Shown here: positions 43,833 to 54,767 of the stretch, one piece after another
How the letters are laid out: each line of letters begins with the position of its first letter
Position numbering within the stretch: the stretch's first letter is position 1
Assembly (NCBI GenBank): GCA_021464415.1
Contig: CM038464.1
Location: 57,711,328-57,775,327, forward strand
Origin: Lonicera japonica
Lineage: Eukaryota > Streptophyta > Magnoliopsida > Dipsacales > Caprifoliaceae
Direction: 5' to 3'
Length of the DNA: 64,000 nt
Notes under the pieces: generated by a model
What the model saw: the letters and a program-made list of their open reading frames with translations, nothing else
Databases searched by the model: none
Told to the model about the DNA's origin: nothing
Position numbers and translations under genes: made by a program

Positions 43833-45164
43833 TGAAAGAGATATGTCCTAGGACTATTCATAGATTATGATTTGTACTTGGATATCTTATGCTTATTTTT
43901 ATTAATAAAGTTTATTTATTTTACTTTATAATCTCTTGTAAATAATATTTATTAATACTAGTTCATCAAGTACGTGACTAGATTGTGGGATGCTAGTAAT
44001 GTAATAATAATATTGTTTAGATGTCCCTAATCATGTATCAATAACCTAGGATCACGTTGATATAATGATTAGAGTATGGGTCAGCTGATGACTATGTTCC
44101 ACAAGTCATGGATATGGAGATATCAAGCTGAACATACTGATACTTGTTAGGGAACAAAGTATTGGACTGACCCGCTTTGGGGACACTGCGAGGAGTGTTA
44201 CATAATGTCATCAGTGATGTTCCCCATTTGTGATATCGTATTATCCTCAGACCTGAGATCGCCATGGTTACCAACATAGGGATTAGCATGTCAGGCATTA
44301 TCAAACGTTGCTCTTGACCGAGTAATTATAAAGATGATGACCGAGCATACTATGAACTATGTAGAGGTATGTGGTTGATCAAGATGGGATTTGTCACTCT
44401 CATATATTGAGAGAGATATCGTTGGGCCCCTTGATAAGTGTAATTAATATTTGCATGGCCATGCACAAATGAGATGTCATTTGTTTTGGATTAATTATAC
44501 TTAGAGATCAAGAAATAAAGATTGAACTATACAAGAATGACACTTGCCTAGTCTTGTGTTCAATCTAGATATCGATTGACAAAAGGAGTTAATGTGTGAA
44601 ATATCAATTTAAGGTTGTGTCGTTTTTGACCTTTATACCCTTTGGATAATAGTAATGTTTTACTAGAAACCGCTTACTGTTCGTATAATAAAACGGGTTT
44701 TAATTGTACGGCCAAAGAGTGTAAAACCTACAGGGTCGCACACCAAAACGAGTTGGATCAAAACGAATTAAAACGGGCCAAGTTGGACTTGGGCCCAGTT
44801 CGTTTGTTGCTTAGGGTTCTCACTAGGGTTCCCTTATAAAAGGGAACCTTTGTTCTTCTTGGCCGAAAACGAAATTGAGAGAGGCAAGAAAATTCGAAAT
44901 AGCAGAGAGAACCCTAGAGGGCGCTAGTACACCAAGCAAGATCTCATCTCGTTCGTGTGTGCATACCGTAGAGGCGTCGTGTTTTCTACGCTAAGGACGA
45001 CAACAACAGAAGGATCAGATCCATCCTGTTCGTTTCATTGACATCAAATCTCGATTAAGGTATGTCATCTGTCGATCTTATTGAACTGCATAGATCATAG
45101 GATTCAATGATTAGTGCGTAAATTAGTGTATGCGATGCATGATTACTGCCCTAATTTCCTAACA
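43833..45164 (+). repeat. Copia 3' LTR
   Basis: 1,332 bp, matching the 5' LTR except for T to G near 44119, one extra C near 44428, and A to G near 44766. Confidence 0.95.
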
Positions 45165-46155
45165 ACCTCTTGGTTGTGGGTTGGTTCCTTAGATGGGGGG
45201 AAGTACTTGTCATGACTACCCTTGATTTAGATTTCGATTCGGTGGTAGTCGCTCAAACCATGCTAGTGTAGTTTGTTGCTCGGTAATGATGCTCGCTAGA
45301 TTCTTGCTGACGGACATTAGTAAACGATGCATTATGGCTAGGGTTGGCTGAACTGATGATGCCTCGGCTAGGCTCTATTCTACTTCCTGCTTATCTCGTC
45401 CATCTGTCATTGCAGGTACGCTTGGTCTCACTAATCTTTCGGTATGATCTCGTCCGGACCAACCTTCCAGACTGTCGTTGTTAGGGCTACAGATGAAACC
45501 ATGTGGTGGAGATGAAGAAAGACTATGGTGCCACTCAATTTTTGCCAAAAGCACCACTAAAAAAAATATCACCGAGAAAAATCTCAGGTTTTGAAAAATT
45601 GGTGTAAAGTAAGTCGTAAGTGGTTCATCCCCTACGGCTGTTTGACAAGTGTTTTATCTTACTCGATCTTATATGCAACGCAAGTGTACGAATGTTTAAG
45701 GCTTCAGGCTCCTTCCTATTTGGCAAGACCTTGCGATATACCCCAGGGGCGGGTACGCGCAAGAATCTTTTAATATACTTCTCGGGTAAATGAGTGTTCT
45801 CGTCACTCGATATACCTCGGGGGCGTACTTGGGCGGGGAGAGTGGAATTAAATGCTTTCAGTTTATATTAGCCCAAGCGAGCCAACTCCCTACTCACTTA
45901 TAATACTACCGAGGGTTTGAGGTAATTTCACACTCGTAGAACCAATGCATGAATAGTGATGTGTGTGAATTTTTTTTAAAGATCGGATTTACAAATATCA
46001 TTACTTTATCATGTGTTTCAAAAAACATAAATTTTTATTAGAAAAAAGTTTATTCATAATTTAATTAACATAGGAAAGAAGTAAGAAAAGCAGTAAAAGC
46101 AGATATTCAACAAACAATAAACTAAAGTCCACATATAAGACCCTAGTTTTCAATC
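45165..46155 (-). pseudogene. N-terminal gag and leader of element C
   Basis: 45375-45572 reads (minus) SLEGWSGRDHTERLVRPSVP and AMTDGRDKQEVE before a stop. It continues in frame after the stop as MHRLLMSVSKNLASIITEQQ, up to the Copia target site. This fits the N-terminal gag of the Tat-like family. From about 45600 to 46155 the sequence is non-coding leader; it matches the leader of element E (49550-49810) in reverse complement. Confidence 0.6.
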
Positions 46156-46157
46156 CG

Positions 46158-46175
46158 TCCCTAGCAGAGTCGCCA
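46158..46175 (-). other. Primer binding site of element C
   Basis: The minus strand reads TGGCGACTCTGCTAGGGA next to the LTR end (46177). Element E has TGGCGACTCTGC at the same place. The tRNA used was not determined; this motif is common in Tat/Ogre-like elements. Confidence 0.75.
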
Positions 46176-46176
46176 T

Positions 46177-47508
46177 TGTGAGAATCTGCAAATGCGATCA
46201 TCGGGTCTCAACTTCTAGTTTGGGAGTCTGAAACATCGGAAAGGATTTCGTTGTTTTATTTGCTTCTGTGTGTTGATAATTCATATCGGGTGTCCCTTTA
46301 TCGTATTTCTAGATGCAAGAGGGTTGGTTCAGAGTCGCCACTATGTTTTACGAGAAAACAGACAAAATAGTTGTGTAAGGGGAAAGGCCATAGGCAAGCC
46401 TCTTCCTTACATGTTTGTCTACGAAACCGGGATTCTATAGGGTTCAGGAACTATGTTACGGTTTGGAAAGTTGTTAATCACCCGTTCCACTCTTTCAGTC
46501 TCTAGTGGTTTTATATGTTTATTCTATGTTAAAAAACTTAGATGCTTTTTACTAACAGTTTATTACTTTCCGAATAAGAAACCATGATTTGGGGGGGGGG
46601 ACGAAGAAAATGATGAAAACCTTAGTGTTATGTGATCCAATATTTTGGTTTAAAAATGCAGTATAAATGACAAAGTTTAAGTTTTGAGTTTAAAAGAAAT
46701 ATTCCGGTATTATTTCCTCAGATAAGAATGTCGGTTTTCTCATTTTTTCTAATTATTTTGGAAAAGTTTAAATCTTATCGGAACTAATTCAATATGGAAT
46801 TTGAACTATCTTTTAGGGGAGTTTATCAGATATATCGTAGTCTATAGGGACGACGAGACATGCCCGAATTTAATTCCTATGTAAGTTTTTATTGGTCCGG
46901 GTTTTTGAAAACCTAGTTTTTTTCCAGACGATAATGTGTTTACTTTTTTGTTTTTACAAATGATTTTGATCAGGGTTTTATTTTGAAAACGGTAGACTAT
47001 TTGTAACTTGATAATAAAGTTATTCAAGTAAAATGCAGATAGAATAATAGATATGTAAATGAGTAAAACAAGTACACAAGCATTTAATTATAAATATTAG
47101 AAAAAAAATTCTTTACCTTCCCGACGAGAAATATAATAATAAAAGAGAGAGAAAATATAATACGGCAGAAAAACCTCCGGCGATAATAAGCTTTTCTACT
47201 TCAAATATTTTTGAGAATTTGACTCCAGAAGTTAGACACGCCGAGTGTTGAGAATGGATTCGATAATTCTTCGAAAATCATATGATTGTAGAATATACTT
47301 GATAAGAGACCAAAAAATCAGATAGAAAAATAGAATTTTTAGATCCCAAGTTGTTGCCTTGAACCCTTGGGGGTGTTAGGTTATTTATAGTGCTGGGAGT
47401 AGTTTTTCGCGCGACATTCCCTCCAAAAGTGGAACTGTCGCTCGACACTTGGACCAATATTGCGTGACAAAAGACTAAAGTGATGCCTCTAACAGACTGA
47501 TGTATCAA
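46177..47508 (-). mobile_element. 5' LTR of element C, truncated by element E
   Basis: It aligns with 23631-24570 and 27168-27560, lacking the solo LTR insertion. The outer 220 bp (its minus-strand start) are lost where the E LTR begins at 47509. It carries TATA (47382-47391 region, minus) and diverged copies of the TGTCGCGCGACA motif (47404-47470). Confidence 0.75.
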
Positions 47509-49295
47509 TGTGAACACCTCATTTTGCAACCCCCGTAAGAACCACAAACTCTAGGAAAAAAAAAATGCATGCATGCATGAGAATTCCTAGATGCATACAT
47601 ATTGTTTACATATGATACATGTCAAAGAAGGAAGCCGAAAGGACACTCGGACGAGAAGTTACAAGAATTATCGGAAATCGCCGGAACTAAAAACTGTCAA
47701 AACTCCTAAAGAATTATAAAAGGAGATCTCCAAATTTATGATCATCCTCAAACTTTTAGGGTTATTATATATTACCACAAGGAGAAACATACTCAAAATT
47801 CAGCTCAATCCGACGGCCGGATCTCCGGGAATTCAAAAAATCGGGAGTTTACTTTGGGTAATCAAAAGATGATCTTCCCGAAGTCCAAATGAGCTTAAAT
47901 ATGGTAAGTAGACAGGTTATATAATGGGGGCTAACATATTAAAAATTAAGCTCGATCCGACGGTCAGATATTCGGGAATTTGAAAACCCGGGAATTCATC
48001 TTGGAAAATCAAATGGAGACTTTCCTGATGTCCAAAAATTCTGAAATTTGGATAGAATGTAGGTCTTAACATGGGTAATATCATGTTAGAAAATCAGATT
48101 AATCCCTTGTTTATTTTTGCCAAAATTGGAAAAACTGTCGCACGTTCAAATCAGGGGTTTATCTGCGGACACAAGCTGTAATAGCTGTGTCCTCAAGACA
48201 CAAGATACCATGTGTCCGCGGACACACCCTTTGTATGTGGGAAAAAAATTCCAGGCCGAGCCCATTAATTATTCTACAGCTATAAATACACCTGCACCGA
48301 CCACATTTGAGGCATCAGTCAACTCTGGGACTTCGAAAACAGTGCTCTAAAATAGTATCCTACTATTTTCAAGGTTCTCAGGTATTTTTTTTATCTCAGT
48401 TCGGCTTTAATTTAATTTTTTATCTGTCTATATTTTATCGGTTATAATTAATCATTCACATGTAAGAATTTCTATTTATCTCAAAATCAGTCCATATTTC
48501 ATATTTAAAACCCGTTTTCAAAACCAAAGGCGTAGACCGAGATGAAACCATTTTAAAACATATTTACATCAGTTAATTTCATAAAATCTCGATTTTATCA
48601 ATCTCGGTTTACGAAGGAATCAATACGCGTTTCTACCCAGTTTAATCTATAAATTGCGATGCTTACCTAAATATCCAATATGAGAGTACTGGATTAGTCA
48701 ATACCTATTTAAGTTATTAAACTGTGGTACACTGTTGACTAGCGAATCTTGAGGATTGCTGAATATCCGATTTCAAATCGAATTAGCTTCCGAAAAGCCA
48801 TAAATCTTTTCGAAAAACACTTGTTATGCTATCTATCATTATAAAAATCATTTTTTCAAATCACGCACACACATCGAGTTCTGAAATCGAAGGGCGAAAT
48901 ACGAAGCACATGGTTTTCACCCCCACCCCAAAATCCCGTTTTCCTAAAATTATAGACCGATATTCGATAACATCAATTAACATGCAAATGTTAGGTTATA
49001 ATTCCACGCATATCCTACTTAGAGACTAAATGGGCGAATTGGGTGCCTAACACCTTCTCGATTCATAACTTAATCCCCGAACCTTCGAATCAACTGGTTT
49101 CGCATTAACTGTGTTTAAGAGGTCGTTTAATTCATAAATGTTTCTCTTTTACATAGACTTTTGTTTGTTTAGTAAAACAAACCGACGACTCTGATTCCTT
49201 TGCAAATCGTCACATTTTCTCTATAATAAAATAAATCATTTTCCAAGATTAAACTGGGAAACCGGAGGAATCGCCGCCAAAGGGCGCCGGTCACA
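47509..49295 (+). mobile_element. 5' LTR of element E
   Basis: It starts TGTGAACACCTC and ends GGTCACA at 49295, one base before the PBS. It shares its 3' half with 1-658 and a 5' segment (47590-47700) inversely with about 680-760. A TATA box is at 48281. Confidence 0.75.
48186..48288 (+). promoter_or_regulatory. Element E LTR promoter with a TGTGTCCGCGGACACA palindrome
   Basis: TGTGTCCTCAAGACACA (48186-48202) and the perfect palindrome TGTGTCCGCGGACACA (48211-48226) lie upstream of TATAAATACA (48281). A half-site GCGGACACA is at about 48175. Confidence 0.65.
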
Positions 49296-49296
49296 A

Positions 49297-49308
49297 TGGC
49301 GACTCTGC
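49297..49308 (+). other. Primer binding site of element E
   Basis: TGGCGACTCTGC directly after the LTR end. It is the counterpart of the site in element C, though downstream bases (AGGTGATC) differ from C (TAGGGA). Confidence 0.7.
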
Positions 49309-49808
49309 AGGTGATCTTTTTTAAAAAGTAGAATATGCGTAGATAATTGTTCTTGTTTGTGAGTTTTTATTTTCGGCCTTAGTTTTAGGATAACATAGAT
49401 GTGATCTAGGTGGATTCCCTGATTCCCTTTTGCTTGTAATTATTTTGTTTGAGGAAAATCTTTTCATAAATAAAAATTGAAAGTATCCGAACCAATTTTA
49501 AAGCTCTCATCATAATATACCTTGATAATTGTTATTTTGCACGCACGCACTACCATCATACATTATCACGAGTGTGAAATTTCCCCATTTAACCCGGAAC
49601 TACTACTTAGTGAGTAGGGAGTTGGCTTGTCTGGGTCAACATACACCGAAAGCCCTTATTTCCATTCTCCTTGGCCAAGTACCAATCGAGGTATATCGAG
49701 TGACGAGAACACTCAGGTACCTGGTACGTATATCAAAAAGTCCTTGCATGTACTCGCCCTTAGGGTATATAGCAAGACCTAGCCAAATAGGAAGGAGCCT
49801 AAACCTTA
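49309..49808 (+). other. Leader of element E, upstream of the nested insertion
   Basis: Non-coding. It matches the element C leader inversely (CGAGTGACGAGAACACTC block). It is interrupted at 49808 by element N and its target duplication, and resumes at 58825. Confidence 0.6.
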
Positions 49809-49813
49809 CCCAT

Positions 49814-51755
49814 TGATAAACGCGTAATTTTGTAGTCGCTAACGCTCTTTTGATTGTGTTTATCGCGTTTATCTTAGCCTAGTTTAATTAAATTAATCCA
49901 CTTCTTGTGCACACACTCAAAATATCAAGAATTGCTTTAACATGGCTTAAAGTAGCCTTTTCTAGTGTCTTGATTGTGCTCATAGATTTTGGAAGCAAGT
50001 TGGGAAGCTTTGGGAAGGATTCAAGAGAGATAGAAGCCAAAAGAGAAGAAAAAAAGTCTCCCGAAGTGTCCTCTGATCAATCAGAGGAGCCTCTGATTGA
50101 TCAGAGGCCACCTTTTAATGCAAAACATGCCCTCTGATAGATCAGAGGGTGCTCTGATCGATCAGAGCCCACCTTACAAGCCAAAATCTCCCCTCTGATC
50201 GATCAGAGGATCCTCTGATCGATCAGAGACCTCCCAGAATGCACAGCACAGCCCCCAAAAGCAGCTTTTCTCCCCTTTTGATGCATTGAAACTCACCAAC
50301 AAGTGCTGGACTTTCTATTTTTGTTCTAGGCTCAGGTGTTTACCCAGGGGTCTCTTAGAAAGTGTGCTAGAATACCCATTTTTGGGCATTGCTCTCCCAT
50401 TATTTAATTGATCTTTGTCCCTCATGTAATGTAGGCAATTTTCTAGATCTAGATTCAAGTAATATAAGCATTATTTTCCTGCACTTTCTATCTATCTATC
50501 ACTTGTAAGAAATCTAGAGAGAGAAACTCTTGAGAGAAATGGAAATCCCTTTAATGGTTTTTGTTCATACAACTATCATGGAGTAGTTTCATTGCTAAGG
50601 CTAAAGGATGAAGTTTGCATTGCATTAATCATGTAAGTTTGTTTCTCATTCCATTGTTAGTGTTGTTAAATACTTCTTGAATCCTTCATCTTCTCTATTC
50701 AATCAAGCATTCATAAGCTAGTAAGATAATCCTCATAAGGTGATTTGACTTTGTATGCCTTGTATACATAGATCTCAAGCATTAATGAGGAGATGATGCA
50801 CTTGTGTATTTCTTATTAGCCTATGTCCATTCCTTCTATGATTGAGATACTTTACATTGCCAAGCATGTTTAGTCTTTGAATATTCATGGAAATACCATA
50901 AATTTGAGATTCCAATCCTTGAATGCTTTAATGATATGTTGAGTGCTTTCTACACTTTATGTGATTTTGAGACTCAATATTTTCTTAGTTAGAGTGTTGC
51001 CAAGGAGGATCTCTTAAGTTTATGCCATAATCAACTACACTAATCACCTTAAGGATTCAATTTGTATTTATCAAATGTGTCTAAATCGGATGATTTAATC
51101 TCCACCTAGACCTCCCAATCTTAGACAAATGAAATGTTATGATTTATTGTGCTAAACTTTTTAGTTGGCCATTTTCATAATCAAGTCAATTGCCTAGGGG
51201 AAACTAACAATGAATTCTCAATGCCTAGTTTAATTTTATGCCTTTTCTTTTGGTGTATCTCAAGTTTGCATCTTGGTTGGACATTATATGGGAATGGATT
51301 GCACTTGCTTCACACCCTTTGTTACAAGATAAAAATGAGAGATACATTTGTGTTGAGTTTTACTTACACCCTTTCTTTATATGGCATTTATATGGGAATG
51401 GGTTGCTCTTGCTTCACACCCTTTTGCTTAGAAAAGTGTAAGGTACTCAACACTTAGGAATTGCATTGAGAATTTTGAATGAGATTAATTTTACATAACA
51501 TTGCATAGCAAATGAATTCTATAATGCCTTAGCCTTTTCTTATCAATTGATACATCACTTTAATTTTTATTGCAAGACTTTAAAATCAACAACTAAAATC
51601 AACCAATCAAATTCTCTTGAACAAAGCCTTGGACTCGTAATCACCACATCGTCTTTCCGACTATCCTTGTGGTTCGACACTTGGACTTACCAAGTATTAT
51701 AACTTGACGACCTACACTTGGGTTCCTAAGCGCGGAAGTAATTTCGGGCGCGTCA
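49814..51755 (+). repeat. Element N 5' LTR
   Basis: TGATAAACGCG...GGGCGCGTCA. It contains the palindrome array at 50071-50228. ORFs within it (for example 49907-50137, 51149-51457) are repeated identically in the other LTR and have no gene character. Confidence 0.95.
50071..50228 (+). repeat. Array of six CTCTGATCGATCAGAG palindromes, 61-bp period
   Basis: 16-bp palindromes start at 50071, 50091, 50132, 50152, 50193 and 50213: pairs 20 bp apart, repeated three times at exactly 61 bp. Variants (CAATCA, TTGATC, TAGATC) occur mainly in the first three. The second LTR has the same array from 57135. Confidence 0.95.
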
Positions 51756-51761
51756 AGTTTT

Positions 51762-51780
51762 TGGCGCCGTTGCCGGGGAT
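51762..51780 (+). other. Element N primer binding site
   Basis: TGGCGCCGTTGCCGGGGAT, six bases after the LTR. Athila/Tat type, as in element F. Confidence 0.9.
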
Positions 51781-51920
51781 ACGGCGAAAGACGGATTACG
51801 GGTTTTGTAGAAAAATCCGCTTTGTAAGTATTTCTTCTCCCTTTGTGAATAAGTTTTTCTTGCTTATTATTTTGTTCTTTTATAGGTGGCAATTTTCTTT
51901 AAGACCACCTTCCCGGGCTT

Positions 51921-54767
51921 ATGCTCGGGGACTTGTACATTGATCTTCGAATAAGTCCACCAAGAGGCCAACCACCACCAAGGCATCCTTCTCCATCACC
52001 TCCTCCATCCGAGATGGATAACGAAGACATTGAGTCAAATGCTGGAGAGAACAATGATCACAATCGTCCGGTCCGCACAATGCGAGATTACCTTCAACCT
52101 CCTCGAGGCACTTCAAACTCTTGCATTGTCATTCCCGCGGGACAAGCCGGAACATTTAATCTCAAACCGGGCATGTTGCAACATATACCATCATTTCATG
52201 GTATGGATTCCGAAAACCCTTACTTGCATTTAAAAGATTTTGAGGAAGTTTGCTCTACTTTTAGAGATGTTAACACAAATGAGGAAGTAATGAGGTTAAA
52301 ACTTTTTCCATTCTCTTTAAAGGACAAAGGCAAAATATGGCTCAATTCTCTACGTCCCAATTCCATTCGAACTTGGCAAGAATTACAAACCGAATTTTTA
52401 AAGAAATTCTTTCCCGTTCATCGAACCAATGCTTTGAGAAGACAAATTTCAAATTTTTCTCCTAAAGAACATGAAAGTTTTTACAAGTGTTGGGAAAGAT
52501 ACAAAGAACTTTTGAATTCTTGCCCTCATCATGGACATGAGACATGGAGTATTGTGAGCTATTTTTACGAATCACTCACTCCCGCCATGCGCACGTTTGT
52601 GGAAACGATGTGTAATGGAAACTTTTTGAGCAAAAGTCCGGAGGAAGCTTTGTTGTACTTTGATGAAATAGCCGAAGGTGCCCAAAATTGGAACACCTAC
52701 ACGGATGAGGTTAAGGGTAAAGTTTCCGAGAGAGGGGGTTTGTACCAATTGTCAAAAGGTGATGACATTGAGTTAAAATTTATTCAATTGTCAAAGAAAG
52801 TCGAAGCCATGGAGTCTAGTAAAATGAGAGAAGGTACTGTAGGTACTAGCACCGTTTGTGTCATTTGTGAGAAGGTGGGACATTCCACGGAGGAATGCCA
52901 CACAATTCCGGCTTTCAAAGAGGTCCTTCAAAGTCCCTCACAAGTCAATGCTATGAACTCATACCCTAGGCCACACAATGATCCATTTTCTCAAAGGTAC
53001 AATGAAGGGTGGAGAAATCATCCTAACTTTAGTTGGGGGGGAAACCAAAATGCTCATGCAAATTCAAATTCCTACCAACAAAGACCACCTCCACCCCAAA
53101 ACAACTCTTTTGGCCAAACTAACCTAAACCCAAATTCAAATTTGGAGTCTCTTTTGCGGCAATTTATAGATAAGACCAATAGAGAGGTTAGTGATTTGAA
53201 AACCCAAATGTCCAAACTCACCACCGCATTGTCCATTCAAGAAAAAGGGAAATTTCCATCTCAACCTTTAGCTAACCCAAGAGGCCAAGCTTTAGTGATC
53301 AATGAGGGTGAGTCGAGTAGGAATGTCGAAGAATTAAAATCCATCACCGTCCTTAGGAGTGGGAAAGAGATTGACAAAACTATAGTTCCTAAGGCCAAAA
53401 AGCCGGTGGACATAGCCGAGTCAAGTCAAGTTGAGGAGATCACCCTAGAAGAGAGAATGGGGGAAGAAGAGAGAGTTGGAAAAGAGGATTTGGAGAAAAT
53501 TCGAAATAGCATCAAAGCCCCTTTTCCCGAAAGGTTAAATCAACCTCCTAAGGAAAATCATAACACCGGAATTCTTGATGTGTTTAGGCAAGTCAAGATC
53601 AACATTCCTTTGCTTGATGCGGTCAAGCAAATACCTTCATATGCTAAATTTCTCAAGGATTTGTGTACCACTAAAAGAAGGTTGAATGTTAAGAAAAAGG
53701 CGTTTATGACGGAGCAAGTGAGCTCGATCATGCAAGGCACTCGCATTCCAAAATTTAAAGATCCCGGTTGCCCAACAATTTCATGTTTGATTGGCAATTG
53801 TCGTATAAAAAATGCCTTACTTGATTTGGGAGCTAGTGTCAATGTACTTCCGTTTTCGGTGTACAAACAATTGGGGTTACGAGAGTTGAAACCCACCAAA
53901 GTGACGATTCAATTAGAGGATCGATCCGTTAAGATACCAAGAGGAATAGTAGAGGATGTTTTAGTGCAAATTGATAAATTCTACTTTCCCGTTGATTTCA
54001 TTGTTCTTGATATGCAACCGGTAGCAAATCCCGCTAATGAAATTCCCGTCATTTTAGGAAGACCATTTCTTGCCACATCTAATGCCATCATTAATTGGAA
54101 GAATGGAATTTTTAAATTGACTTTTGGAAACATGACTCTTGAGCTAAATGTGTTCACTTTAAGCAAACAACAAAATAATTTTGATGAAGAAAGTGAACAT
54201 GTGAACATGATAGAGTCATTAGTCCAAGATCATTGCATTGATAATTACGATTCGAACTCAATGGAAGACAATCTAACAACTTCCAATGAATTCGATGAGT
54301 GTTTGAACGTATTTTCTTTGCTTGATGACAAAGTTAAAGATTCAAAGAAGCAAAAAGAAAGCACATCCGATCCAACACCAAAGCTTGAGGGACAAATGGA
54401 GCTCAAGCCATTGCCAAGCAATCAGAAGTTGCAACTTGAGGAATTGAGGAGAGACGCATACCAAAATTCAAAATTAAGCAAGGAAAGGGCGAAAAAATTT
54501 CATGATAAATCTATTTTACGAAAAGATTTCAATCTTGGTCAAAAAGTCCTTATTTATGATACGCGTCTCCACCTTTTTCCCAAAAAATTGAAGTCTCGTT
54601 GGACCGGCCCTTATATTGTCAAGCATGTATTTCCATTTGGGACCGTGACGGTGGTTGATCCAAAAACGGGTTGCGAATTCAAAGTTAACGGGCAAAGATT
54701 GAAATCGTTTTTGGAAATTCCAACGCTAGAGGAGTCCACCCCTCTAAGCGACCCGACCTACGCCTAA
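51921..54767 (+). CDS. Gag-protease joined to the integrase C-terminal tail (948 codons)
   Basis: Starts MLGDLYIDLRISPP; a later ATG at 52014 (MDNEDIESN) is also possible. Capsid-type gag spans residues about 87-255 (LFPFSLKDKGKIWLNSL, FFPVHRTNALRRQISNFSP). A CCHC-like knuckle CVICEKVGHSTEEC is near 312. Retropepsin is at about 618-700 (ALLDLGASVNVLPFSVY), then LGRPFLATSNAIINWKNG. At about 830 the text ELKPLPSN, which in element F leads into RT, continues instead as QKLQLEELRRDAYQNSKLSK and RWTGPYIVKHVFPFGTV, the end of integrase. No stop or frameshift. It could make virus-like-particle protein and protease; it has no polymerase. Confidence 0.9.
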   Translation: MLGDLYIDLRISPPRGQPPPRHPSPSPPPSEMDNEDIESNAGENNDHNRPVRTMRDYLQPPRGTSNSCIVIPAGQAGTFNLKPGMLQHIPSFHGMDSENPYLHLKDFEEVCSTFRDVNTNEEVMRLKLFPFSLKDKGKIWLNSLRPNSIRTWQELQTEFLKKFFPVHRTNALRRQISNFSPKEHESFYKCWERYKELLNSCPHHGHETWSIVSYFYESLTPAMRTFVETMCNGNFLSKSPEEALLYFDEIAEGAQNWNTYTDEVKGKVSERGGLYQLSKGDDIELKFIQLSKKVEAMESSKMREGTVGTSTVCVICEKVGHSTEECHTIPAFKEVLQSPSQVNAMNSYPRPHNDPFSQRYNEGWRNHPNFSWGGNQNAHANSNSYQQRPPPPQNNSFGQTNLNPNSNLESLLRQFIDKTNREVSDLKTQMSKLTTALSIQEKGKFPSQPLANPRGQALVINEGESSRNVEELKSITVLRSGKEIDKTIVPKAKKPVDIAESSQVEEITLEERMGEEERVGKEDLEKIRNSIKAPFPERLNQPPKENHNTGILDVFRQVKINIPLLDAVKQIPSYAKFLKDLCTTKRRLNVKKKAFMTEQVSSIMQGTRIPKFKDPGCPTISCLIGNCRIKNALLDLGASVNVLPFSVYKQLGLRELKPTKVTIQLEDRSVKIPRGIVEDVLVQIDKFYFPVDFIVLDMQPVANPANEIPVILGRPFLATSNAIINWKNGIFKLTFGNMTLELNVFTLSKQQNNFDEESEHVNMIESLVQDHCIDNYDSNSMEDNLTTSNEFDECLNVFSLLDDKVKDSKKQKESTSDPTPKLEGQMELKPLPSNQKLQLEELRRDAYQNSKLSKERAKKFHDKSILRKDFNLGQKVLIYDTRLHLFPKKLKSRWTGPYIVKHVFPFGTVTVVDPKTGCEFKVNGQRLKSFLEIPTLEESTPLSDPTYA

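Larger units (their letters stand above)
36921..45164 (+). mobile_element. Young, almost complete Ty1/Copia retrotransposon
   Basis: 8,244 bp with LTRs 36921-38251 and 43833-45164 (TG...CA) and the duplication ACCTC at 36916-36920 and 45165-45169. The LTRs differ by two substitutions and one C insertion over 1,331 bp, so insertion is recent. A PBS follows the 5' LTR, a purine tract precedes the 3' LTR, and one polyprotein frame lies between. It is inserted in the gag of element C. Copia order (integrase before RT) is clear; the lineage is not assigned. Confidence 0.97.
23631..47508 (-). mobile_element. Element C: long Tat/Ogre-like composite, minus strand, with three nested insertions
   Basis: Two similarly oriented LTR copies (23631-27787 and 46177-47508) bracket, in minus-strand order, a PBS, gag, integrase fragments, two ORF regions on the opposite strand and a tandem-repeat block. 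Extra antisense ORFs between pol and the 3' LTR are a known trait of some Tat-lineage elements. Protease, RT and RNase H are missing between gag and integrase. The upper LTR is cut by element E at 47509. A solo LTR, a TRIM and a Copia element lie inside. Without these insertions it is about 12.5 kb. Confidence 0.65.

Noticed and set aside
50071..50228. CRISPR-like array (regular repeats and spacers)
   Set aside because: The repeats are self-palindromic, spacers are themselves repeated at 61 bp, the locus lies inside an LTR, and the genome is a plant.
51149..51457. 102-codon Cys-rich ORF repeated at 58213-58521
   Set aside because: Inside the element N LTRs; low-information sequence with short LTR-internal repeats and no start context.
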